A DNA stretch of 64,000 nucleotides from the NCBI RefSeq assembly GCF_030997045.1, contig NZ_CP116899.1, positions 1,674,001-1,738,000 on the forward strand, in the 5' to 3' direction. Every line of letters starts with the position of its first letter. Within the stretch, counting starts at the first letter, position 1. Made by a program: the position numbers and the translations under genes. The notes below the pieces were generated by a model that had not been told where the DNA came from, did no database searches, and saw nothing but the letters and a program-made list of their open reading frames with translations. Positions 1 through 7,334 of the stretch are shown piece by piece. Origin of the DNA: Microbulbifer sp. TB1203 (GTDB lineage: Bacteria; Pseudomonadota; Gammaproteobacteria; Pseudomonadales; Cellvibrionaceae).

Positions 1-224
1 CTCTGAATCTGAAGCAATTCCCGCAGATAGATGCGGTGCGTTTCGAGGCGCCGCCAGGGGAAAATTAAACCGCCCCGGCGCCATCACCACAGGGAGGGGA
101 GCGTCCGCAGCTGCTTTCAGGCAAGATACTGCAGGAGAAGCGAAGATTAGCGAAATGTCACCTGAGCCCCGGCGATGTCGACCGGTGGCGGAGGCAATCA
201 GGAAAGTTCAATATACTAATAAGG

Positions 225-348
225 CGGAAGGGAAGGATACTCCTCTCCGGGACCGTATGAGGCAGGGATGCCGATTACGAGCGTACAGGGATGTATTTAA
301 GGGGGGCGCCCAGTCCGTGTCCCGGGAGAGGAGTATCCTGCCCTTCCG
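225..348 (+). repeat. Dispersed palindromic element, copy A
   Basis: An imperfect inverted repeat has arms at 225-253 and 319-348, beginning CGGAAGGGAAGG on the left and ending CCCTTCCG on the right. They enclose a core (254-318) that starts CGTATGAGGCAGGGATGCC and continues ATTACGAGCGTACAGGGA. The same core occurs inverted at 24300-24351 inside a second element whose arms have a different sequence. This points to a family of small non-coding mobile or REP-like elements. I see no gene in 1-384; bases 1-224 show nothing else I can support. Confidence 0.75.
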
Positions 349-384
349 ACCCGGTAGCAACCCGGACATTCCGGGGAATAGTTT

Positions 385-1236
385 ATGGATCTAACTGTCA
401 TCCTTGTAATCATTGCGATCAGCTCACTGGCGGCGGCCGTTGTATATGGCACCTCCCGCTGGGAGGCGAGCACCCGGAAACTGCGTGCCCGTCTCGAAGC
501 AGGCGCCCTGCCGGTCGCCCCGGCAATCGTCGATTTTCGCGAACTCAAGGGACTGCCGGTGCCGGTGCAGCGCTATTTCCGGACGGTGCTCAAGGAGGGC
601 CAACCGATGGTCAGCGGTGTCCTTATGCGACATCGGGGAACCTTCAATATGGGTGAAACAGCGGACCGCTGGAAACCGTTTTCTTCCGACCAGCAGGTGA
701 TCACCCGGAGGCCGGGTTTCCACTGGGATGGCAAGATTGCAATAACCCCCGGCTTCCCGGCCCGCGTGTATGACGCTTATATCGGCGGCGAAGGTATCCT
801 GCATGCCGCCTTGCTCGGCTTGTTTACCGTAGCCGATCTGCGCGGCACACACGAAATCGCGGAAGGCGAACTCATGCGTTTCTTCGCCGAGGCGGCGTGG
901 TATCCAACCGCCTTGCTCCCTAGCCAGGGAGTTCGCTGGGAGCCGGTCGATGAGCGTTCCGCGCAGGCCACACTGTTCGACGGCACGGCTGCCCCGACGT
1001 TGCTGTTCCGCTTCAACGATGCCGGTGTAATCGAGACAGTACATGCAGAAGCCCGCGGCCGTACCCTGAGGAATCAGGTTGTTCCGACACCCTGGCAGGG
1101 GCATTTCTGGAACTATCGAGAGCGCAAGGGCATGCGGGTGCCGCTCAATAGCGAGGGGGCCTGGTTGCTGCCCGAGGGCACAAAGCCATACTGGCGCGGG
1201 CATATCACCAATATCACCTATAACTTTGCGGGGTAA
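385..1236 (+). CDS. DUF6544/DUF6920-like membrane-anchored protein
   Basis: A 283-aa protein. Residues 3-20 form one hydrophobic N-terminal segment (VILVIIAISSLAAAVVYG) followed by a basic stretch, so it is probably anchored in the inner membrane with the remainder soluble. The body reads like the DUF6544 (DUF6920) family: a central PGFHWDGKI stretch, AAWYPTALLP, and a terminal GTKPYWRGHI. Those proteins have no assigned reaction. The ATG follows a GGGGA-containing stretch (373-377) at usable spacing. No operon partner is evident; the next gene starts almost 300 bases downstream. Family assignment is by recall of the motif pattern, so it is moderate only. Confidence 0.65.
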   Translation: MDLTVILVIIAISSLAAAVVYGTSRWEASTRKLRARLEAGALPVAPAIVDFRELKGLPVPVQRYFRTVLKEGQPMVSGVLMRHRGTFNMGETADRWKPFSSDQQVITRRPGFHWDGKIAITPGFPARVYDAYIGGEGILHAALLGLFTVADLRGTHEIAEGELMRFFAEAAWYPTALLPSQGVRWEPVDERSAQATLFDGTAAPTLLFRFNDAGVIETVHAEARGRTLRNQVVPTPWQGHFWNYRERKGMRVPLNSEGAWLLPEGTKPYWRGHITNITYNFAG

Positions 1237-1518
1237 AGGAAAGGGTAAGGGAATGCAATACCCCGCACAGAAATTTCCCAGGCAGGGTATTTCCGAATAA
1301 ACCCGAGGGCCACCACCCTCTTCAAGGGCCAACGGGCATATTAGCGAACTGACCGGGATGGACCGGTCCAGATGCGCAATAGAGATCATTCCACACAGGC
1401 ATATCCGGTGCCCTTGGCTATTATTGCTATAGGCGCGAATTTCTTCGAACAGATATGCGCCAGCAGCCCCGGCCGGCCTGCGCCGCCGGGAACCACCCTA
1501 TACGTGGGGAGTTACGCC

Positions 1519-2004
1519 ATGTCGATGTGCCACAATGCCCGTTTTCCTCTGGCTGCAGGTTTCCTGACCCTGGTTACCGTCCTGACCTCGGCGATGGCAA
1601 ACGCCCAGTCCACATCTGAATCCGAGTCCCGCACTCTGTACCAGCGGCTCGGGGGCCTCATGCCAATCTCGGTGGTGGTGAGCGATCTTATCGACGTACT
1701 GGTCACAGATCCGGAGATCAACCGCAATCCCGCGGTAGACGCGGCCCGTAAACGGGTGCCGGCTCCCTATTTGAAATTCCAGGTGACCGCACAGGTCTGT
1801 CAGGTCACTGGTGGCCCCTGCAAGTACACCGGGCGCAGTATGAAAGAGGCCCACGCCCACCTGAATATCACCGAGGGCGAATGGCAGCGCATGGTCACGC
1901 TGCTGAAGCAGGTCCTTGCCAAGCATAAGGTGCCGGCGCAGGAGAGCCGGGAGCTGCTGGATATCGTCAATTCCACCAAACCGGATATTGTGACCCGTCC
2001 GTAG
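1519..2004 (+). CDS. Group 1 truncated haemoglobin with signal peptide
   Basis: A 161-aa protein. The first 30 residues look like a Sec signal peptide (MSMCHNARFPLAAGFLTLV, then ...AMANAQS). The globin part begins LYQRLGG, carries the group 1 truncated globin motif GGPCKYTGRSM, and has MKEAHAHLNI supplying the proximal histidine region. It ends VNSTKPDIV as in family members. Such globins bind haem and O2 or NO; an exported version would act in the periplasm. The ATG at 1519 is preferred over the upstream in-frame ATG at 1372 because it follows a GGGGAG ribosome site at 1507-1512 and makes the signal peptide the true N-terminus. No partner gene is adjacent. Confidence 0.8.
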   Translation: MSMCHNARFPLAAGFLTLVTVLTSAMANAQSTSESESRTLYQRLGGLMPISVVVSDLIDVLVTDPEINRNPAVDAARKRVPAPYLKFQVTAQVCQVTGGPCKYTGRSMKEAHAHLNITEGEWQRMVTLLKQVLAKHKVPAQESRELLDIVNSTKPDIVTRP

Positions 2005-2254
2005 CGGGAGCGGAAACAGTTCTGGAAGCACGGATGCACCATGAACCAAGCCGTCCACTTCAGTGTCGAGTCCCGGCCCCTTCCCCCTCAATCGCTGCTA
2101 CTGCTCCCACTGCCGCAAGACGGCCGGTGGCTGCGCTGTCGATTCGTACGGAGAAGTAAAATGCCCGGGCGGCTGTGAAGCGGCTCTACCGGGCTGTGAC
2201 ACCGTGCCGGCATTGGCGGTTATCCTATTAAACTGGCACGAGCGCCCGCAGGGG

Positions 2255-2283
2255 ACCCCGGCATTCGCCGGGGTAATTATTTT
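2255..2283 (+). terminator. Candidate Rho-independent terminator
   Basis: A stem ACCCCGGC / GCCGGGGT with an ATTC loop (2255-2274) is followed by an A/T-rich tail with a TTTT run (2275-2283). It could end transcription from the globin gene 250 bases upstream. The T tract is imperfect, so the call is tentative. The rest of 2005-2369 shows no gene I can support. Confidence 0.45.
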
Positions 2284-2369
2284 ACTGATCAGGCCTACTA
2301 AACTCCCTAGTGCCCCTGTCTGGTAACAGGTTCATAACTTCCCCAAATCCATCTAGCTAGAGGGCCAAT

Positions 2370-2954
2370 ATGGCCTATGAATTCACCAGCCTGCAGCAAC
2401 TGCTCGACCATATCGCCAAAACTGCCCGGCACCGCAAGCGGATCTCCCTGGACATGGTGGTCAGGGCAGTCGGGCAGCGTTCTTTCGCCCCCCTTTTGTT
2501 ACTGGTGGGTATTATCCTGTTTTCGCCCCTCAGCGGTATTCCCGGCCTTCCCACGACCATGGCTCTATTGGTGTTACTGGTTGCAGTTCAGCTCCTCCTT
2601 GGGCGTAAACATTTCTGGATGCCGGGATGGATACTGCACCGATCCATCTCCAAGGCCAGACTGATCAAGGCGTTGTACTGGCTGCAATCCCCCACAAGAG
2701 TTATTGACCGCTGGCTGCATCCCCGTCTGAGATTATTGGTAGGGCGTACAGGCACCTACGTAATCGCGATAATCTGTGTTGTTATCGCCCTGGTGCTACC
2801 GATTATGGAAGTGGTGCCCTTCTCCGCAACCGCTGCAGGTTTGACACTGACCGCTTTCGGCCTGGCACTGGTCGCTCAAGATGGATTATTGGCCATGTTA
2901 GCCTTTGTATTTACTACAGCCACGTTTGGACTGGTTATCCTTGCCCTGATTTGA
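2370..2954 (+). CDS. ExoD family membrane protein
   Basis: A 194-aa protein of the ExoD family (exopolysaccharide synthesis, ExoD). The N-terminal half has the family pattern of a short amphipathic segment, then GQRSFAPLLLLVGIILFSPLSGIPGLPT with its PLSGIPG turn, then LLLGRKHFWMP. Two more hydrophobic segments fill the C-terminal half (about residues 127-148 and 153-194). It is likely an integral inner-membrane protein. ExoD in rhizobia affects exopolysaccharide and alkali tolerance, but its molecular activity is unknown. The start follows an AGAGGG site eight bases upstream. It appears to be a single gene. Confidence 0.85.
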   Translation: MAYEFTSLQQLLDHIAKTARHRKRISLDMVVRAVGQRSFAPLLLLVGIILFSPLSGIPGLPTTMALLVLLVAVQLLLGRKHFWMPGWILHRSISKARLIKALYWLQSPTRVIDRWLHPRLRLLVGRTGTYVIAIICVVIALVLPIMEVVPFSATAAGLTLTAFGLALVAQDGLLAMLAFVFTTATFGLVILALI

Positions 2955-3015
2955 ACAATACGCGATCATTCTACTGATTGAGGCACAGAAAAAATCCAGG
3001 GAATGAAACACACAA

Positions 3016-3597
3016 ATGGTAAATATAAAACTGAAGTGTAGTTGTGGCGCAGTTGAAGGCAAAGCTGTGGGTATTTCACCGAATACGGGGACCCGCCTCG
3101 TCTGTTACTGCGATGATTGCCAGGCTTTCGCCCGCTACCTGGGCCGGGAGAAAGAGATACTGGACCAGTATGGTGGAACGGATATTTTCCAGTTGCCGCC
3201 ATCCCGCATCGAAATAAGCAAGGGTAAGGAGCAGTTACGCTGTATGCGCCTGACTCCCAAAGGCATGTACCGCTGGTACACCGACTGCTGCAAAACGCCG
3301 ATTGGCAACACCGTATCCGGCGGTATGCCCTTTGTCGGTATGATTCACAACTTTATGGACAACGCCAAAAGCCGGAATACCGATCTCGGCCCGGTGCTCG
3401 GCCATGTACAGGCGAAGTTTGCCAAGGGGACTCTCCCTCCCGACCGCAATCACTCGGGAGTTCTGCTGGGTATCACCTTGCGTTTCCTGCGCAAAATACT
3501 TATGGCCAAATTGCGCGGTCAGGGGCAACCCTCCCCATTTTTCGATTCTAAGGGGGCACCGGTGTCCAATCCCCTTATATTGCCGCCTGAAGCTTAA
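3016..3597 (+). CDS. DUF6151 / GFA-like zinc-binding protein
   Basis: A 193-aa protein starting MVNIKLKCSCGAVEG, with CYCDDCQAF at about residues 31-39 and a TDCCKTPIG pair near residues 90-98. The spacing of these cysteines resembles the glutathione-dependent formaldehyde-activating (GFA/CENP-V) zinc fold, and the overall pattern fits DUF6151. The substrate is unknown. It is convergent with the first eCIS-side gene (3619, minus strand), with only 21 bases between them, so it marks the left border of the injection-system island. Confidence 0.7.
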   Translation: MVNIKLKCSCGAVEGKAVGISPNTGTRLVCYCDDCQAFARYLGREKEILDQYGGTDIFQLPPSRIEISKGKEQLRCMRLTPKGMYRWYTDCCKTPIGNTVSGGMPFVGMIHNFMDNAKSRNTDLGPVLGHVQAKFAKGTLPPDRNHSGVLLGITLRFLRKILMAKLRGQGQPSPFFDSKGAPVSNPLILPPEA

Positions 3598-3618
3598 TAT
3601 AAGGCTCCATAGCAACTA

Positions 3619-5082
3619 CTAATCAACGGACCACTCGTCTCTCGTGATATCGGGATCTGTCATGGCCCCCAGAGCCTCCCATAAGGTGAGATAGTGCCGT
3701 GGTAAAACGTCAACGCCACTCGCCATGATGCTGGAAGTCCTGTCTCCCCACCTGTCCGGTGGTTCCACTCCTGCTGCATGCGCCAGGTTGGTAAAATCTG
3801 TTTGTTTCTGCCCCAAGTTGCCGGAGGTACGATTCCTGTATTCGTCGGGCAGTCCGAGGGTGTGCCCAAACTCGTGCCCGGCAACTGCATATACATTGCC
3901 GCTATAGCTCGTCTCGAAACTCGAATCCGGCGTCAATTCCACTTTTCGGCTTGCCGGATCGTTTGGAGCACCGACTGCCCCCTTGCCATCAGGTATCGCA
4001 GGTTGGGGCACTCCCTCTGACTGCAACAGATCCCGCACCGCATTAGCCCGGTCTTCAGACAGGCGTTGGTTGAAGGCAGCCCGCCCCTCCGCGCTGGCGA
4101 AGCCGTCGATCAGCAGTGGAATGACGGGGTCCGAGGGATTTTTCTGTTTCATCAGGTTCGCCAAGGCTCGAAGCTTTACTTCCTCTCCGGGCCGGATTGC
4201 GCTCTTGCCCTGCTCAAAAAGAATGGGAGATGCCGACGTTGAGGAAATCGCCCGCTCCAACCTCATTCTTTCCGATCGGGCAACATCGCGACTTCTGTGG
4301 TTCTGCTTGTCCACCACATCATTTTCATCCAGCTCTCCACTACCCTGCCAATCTGCCGTACCGGGATTGCGCGCACGGAATGTGGATTTTCGACTTGCAG
4401 AAGCGCTCGACATTTTAAAAACATTCACATTGAAATGCGCATCAGTATCCGACGCCACGATAGATGGGTAGACCACGGGATGAGCAACAAAAGGCCAGCA
4501 GGGTTTCGTCGACCTGAAGGCATGTTGCAGGGACCACCTCGACGCCACCTGCGTCACATAGTCCGTCTCATACTGGCGCTGTTGCGGCTCTGTCCAGAAG
4601 TATTTGGCCACTTCCGCGGTGTTGCCATCGGCGATAAGCTGGGCCAGCGTCCATATATCTGGCATGTCTTCGGCGGGCAGAAAATTAAACTTCATTTTTA
4701 CCGATGCTGTCATCAGGCTGGCAAAGGGAATATAAGTGGCATCGAACATGCCATAGCCCGCCGACGGGCGGAAGCGGGAAACAGATTTGATCGAGTAGCG
4801 AAAAGCGTTCTTGCGGTCTTCCTCATCCTGCGTCGAGCAGGCATCGGGCCCACTCGGCGCGGGCGGGCCGACACCGCCAGGGATGGGGACGGAAGCATCT
4901 GACGGCACAGGCGCGGCATCCGCCACCCCGGCATCCATGGATTCATGTTCCGCGGTAGCCAGCTGGCTCCAGGCGGGATTGTTGGCGGCCTGTGCAGGTG
5001 TATCCGTTGCCGGCATCTGCTGTGCCGGCGGAACCGGCGGCGCCCTGCTGATATCCCTGGTTGCGGGGTTGGCGAAAGCCAT
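3619..5082 (-). CDS. Metzincin-like metalloprotease with OmpA-like domain
   Basis: A 487-aa protein. The N-terminal 75 residues are Pro/Ala-rich and disordered (APPVPPAQQMPATDTP). Residues about 285-365 resemble an OmpA C-terminal domain (ILFEQGKSAIRPGEE ... GFASAEGRAAFNQRLSEDRA). At residue 403 comes HEFGHTLGLPDEY, a HExxHxxGxxD zinc site, and about 40 residues later SSIMASG, which fits a metzincin Met-turn. I therefore infer an active zinc endopeptidase. There is no signal peptide, so export by the Sec pathway is unlikely. It lies last on the eCIS strand, behind pentapeptide-repeat and eCIS-core genes, which makes cargo or effector status plausible. A GGGAG site precedes the ATG. Function in the injection system is inference. 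Confidence 0.7.
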   Translation of the reverse strand: MAFANPATRDISRAPPVPPAQQMPATDTPAQAANNPAWSQLATAEHESMDAGVADAAPVPSDASVPIPGGVGPPAPSGPDACSTQDEEDRKNAFRYSIKSVSRFRPSAGYGMFDATYIPFASLMTASVKMKFNFLPAEDMPDIWTLAQLIADGNTAEVAKYFWTEPQQRQYETDYVTQVASRWSLQHAFRSTKPCWPFVAHPVVYPSIVASDTDAHFNVNVFKMSSASASRKSTFRARNPGTADWQGSGELDENDVVDKQNHRSRDVARSERMRLERAISSTSASPILFEQGKSAIRPGEEVKLRALANLMKQKNPSDPVIPLLIDGFASAEGRAAFNQRLSEDRANAVRDLLQSEGVPQPAIPDGKGAVGAPNDPASRKVELTPDSSFETSYSGNVYAVAGHEFGHTLGLPDEYRNRTSGNLGQKQTDFTNLAHAAGVEPPDRWGDRTSSIMASGVDVLPRHYLTLWEALGAMTDPDITRDEWSVD

Positions 5083-5218
5083 CGTGTCTGCTCCCTTGCC
5101 ACATGAATGCGAATACCCTTAGTTAATCATATTTGGTAGCCATGGGCATACTCGCATTGCGCATTTCTCCGGCGGCTGTTTCCCTGTAACCGCAGAGATA
5201 CGGACCGGGGAGCTAAAG

Positions 5219-6202
5219 CTATTCTTTCTCTATATCACTCTCCGGACTGCGGAAGACGGTTACAAGACGAGCCAAGAGGTCTTCAGCAGTAGCATCGTTA
5301 TCCAACCCCAGGTCATCGGAAAGGTTTTTCAGCATAGTCGCCACTGTGTCGGATGGCGCCTGCTCCCCCTGCCGAAGCGCCTCTATCAACGGGGTAACAC
5401 CGGTGTCGACAATGCTTCGTAGTATCCTATCCAGCTCCGGTGTCGGGGGAGAGGAAACGGACTCAACACCCAACTGGCTTTGCAACTGTTCCGTCAGTTT
5501 TATCACAGTATCCGAATCCAGCAGGCCGGTATTTTCACCTTCACGCAACAGCGCGGCCACCAATGGCCCCGCGGCAGCGGTAGCTTCGCGGAACGCCGGT
5601 GAAAAATCACCGCCCGGCTCCTCATGGGAGGCGCTGTCATCGAGCAGCGCCCCCCTGAAATCGGCACCCTGCAAGTTGGCGCTTTCCAGGCTGGCTCCCG
5701 TAAGGTCCGCACCTCGGAAATCCACATCCTCAAGGTCGGCATGGCAGAGCTTTGCCCCCCGCAGGTCCGCACCTCGGAAACAGGCGCCGCTGGCACTGGC
5801 TCTCTGGAAGTTTACATTTCTGAGACTGGCCCGGGAGAAGTCGCTGTCTACCAGAGATACCTCAGCAAAGTCGGCATTATCAAAGATACAACCACAGGCT
5901 TTGGAGTTTTCGAATACGGCCCGGGAAAAATCCGCGTTCGAGGCCTGCACCGACTCCAGCGTGCACAGGCGCAAGACACCATCGCGAAAACTGGAATCTT
6001 CAACACACACATTTCGCAGTCGGCAATTTCTCCAATGGACATTACTCAGATTTGAATCTGTCAAATCAATTCCCGCTAACTGTAAACCATCAGCCCGCAT
6101 ACTCTGAAAGTTAGACATTTTCAAGTCGCAACTTTCTACCACAAGGCCTCTAACTGTCCACCCCTGTCTGTATATTTTCTCTAATACTTCAATCATATTC
6201 AT
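5219..6202 (-). CDS. Pentapeptide-repeat protein with C-terminal helical domain
   Basis: A 327-aa protein. From about residue 30 to 200 it is built of A(D/N)LxX pentapeptides (GADLRGAKLCHADLEDVDF and similar), predicting a right-handed quadrilateral beta-helix. Residues from about 210 on are non-repetitive and helical (LVAALLREGENTG ... LIEALRQGEQAP ... LLARLVTVFR). The first 150 residues are clearly paralogous to the neighbouring frameshifted gene at 6336-6856. Pentapeptide proteins range from gyrase mimics to passive scaffolds, so no activity can be assigned. An alternative start is the ATG two codons downstream (6196). Confidence 0.85.
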   Translation of the reverse strand: MNMIEVLEKIYRQGWTVRGLVVESCDLKMSNFQSMRADGLQLAGIDLTDSNLSNVHWRNCRLRNVCVEDSSFRDGVLRLCTLESVQASNADFSRAVFENSKACGCIFDNADFAEVSLVDSDFSRASLRNVNFQRASASGACFRGADLRGAKLCHADLEDVDFRGADLTGASLESANLQGADFRGALLDDSASHEEPGGDFSPAFREATAAAGPLVAALLREGENTGLLDSDTVIKLTEQLQSQLGVESVSSPPTPELDRILRSIVDTGVTPLIEALRQGEQAPSDTVATMLKNLSDDLGLDNDATAEDLLARLVTVFRSPESDIEKE

Positions 6203-6335
6203 CTAAATCATCCAAAATAAAACTTATATTTATCTTCGCAAACCCTCATAACCGCCTCTTTTGGATCAAAAGGTTTGCAACAAGAGGCGCCACTGAGTCC
6301 GCCGGTTCCTGAATCGGCGGGAAGAACAATGGGGT

Positions 6336-6856
6336 TTATTCCTCTTCTAGCTGCCGGTCCTCGTCAAAAATGACACACAGGTCGATATCGCTGAAATTGG
6401 TGTTACTCAAATCGGCTTCGCGCAGGTCCGCGCCGCGGAAGTTGGCGCCGCTGGCATCTACTGAGGAAAGTTTCTCGCGAAAAAACTGGAGCGGGAAAAG
6501 TCCGTTTCGGACAGTACAGCATTGGAAAAAGAAGTGTTTTTAAATTGTGCCCCGAGAGCGGTGCAATTCCCAAAACGGGTCTTTATAAAATTAGCCTCCT
6601 CGGCACGCATATGATCAAAATTACACATTCTAACAATGGCATCAGTGAAGCTTTCCGCTTTAAGATCAGAATCCCTCAGAGAGCAGCTTCTCCAGTTGAC
6701 ATTTGTCAAGATAACTTCACGCAAGTTGGCATTCTCGAGATTAATACTATCCGCGCGCAAACCGGAAAGACCCTTATCTTTTAAATTGCAATTAGCGAGA
6801 TGTATGTTTCTGACGGTGCGACTGGCCTGATGACATAATTTCAGTTCATTGATCAT
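6336..6856 (-). pseudogene. Frameshifted pentapeptide-repeat protein
   Basis: Translation from the ATG at 6856, which has an AAGGAA site eight bases upstream, gives MINELKLCHQASRTVRN and then pentapeptide repeats. It ends prematurely at 6458 just after ETDFSRSSFFARN. Another frame continues the repeat without a break: KLSSVDASGANFRGADLREA, then LSNTNFSDIDL, to a stop at 6336-6338. The switch lies at a run of six A (6480-6485, T on the coding strand); seven would restore the frame. It may be a real mutation, a sequencing error at a homopolymer, or slippage. The N-terminal part is paralogous to the 327-aa protein at 5219-6202. Confidence 0.8.
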
Positions 6857-6893
6857 ATTGTCGATTCCTTCGGTGTAACTTTTATTGTGTCTA

Positions 6894-7277
6894 TTACGGC
6901 CTAAGTGGTATTGGTCCGCCGAAGCGCTTGTAAAATGCACGGACGGCTTTGCTCAGAAAACCCAAAGGATGATCGACTCTTTCCGGCATGCGCGATGGGT
7001 TATCGAACACTGAATAGGTGGATTCTTTTCCCTGCTCTACTACCCAGGAGGCAACGTCATCGATACCATCTTCAGATAGCTCGGGGCTGACGTAGTCCGT
7101 ATAGGGTTCGTATTTGAACTCAGCCGCAACTTCTTGAAACGTCCAGATAAACTCAAGCAACTGATCTCGACTCATGGAATTAACTGCTGCAATAAGTTGA
7201 TCTTGATCTTTCCGCGCGACTTCAATAGTCTGCCAAAACGAGTCCGGAATATCGTCGAGAGGATGATTTGATAACAT
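6894..7277 (-). CDS. DUF4240-like protein, candidate immunity or accessory
   Basis: A 127-aa protein resembling DUF4240: an N-terminal DSFWQTIEVARKD, a helical LLEFIWTFQEVAAEF, and the family-typical SEDGIDDVASWVVEQGKE followed by VFDNPSRMP. Start chosen at 7277 because AAGGAG lies seven bases upstream; an in-frame ATG at 7295 sits upstream of that site. The gene begins 57 bases after the stop of the 1837-aa eCIS-core protein with a nuclease-like C-terminus. That position is typical for an immunity protein, but nothing in the sequence proves that role. Soluble, no signal peptide. Confidence 0.6.
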   Translation of the reverse strand: MLSNHPLDDIPDSFWQTIEVARKDQDQLIAAVNSMSRDQLLEFIWTFQEVAAEFKYEPYTDYVSPELSEDGIDDVASWVVEQGKESTYSVFDNPSRMPERVDHPLGFLSKAVRAFYKRFGGPIPLRP

Positions 7278-7334
7278 GAAGTAACTCCTTGGCAAAGGAT
7301 TAGCTGTTGGTGCGAAAACCTACTGTATGAACTA

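Noticed and set aside
2063..2326. An 87-codon plus-strand frame after the globin gene
   Set aside because: No ribosome site, runs over the terminator hairpin, and shows no domain.
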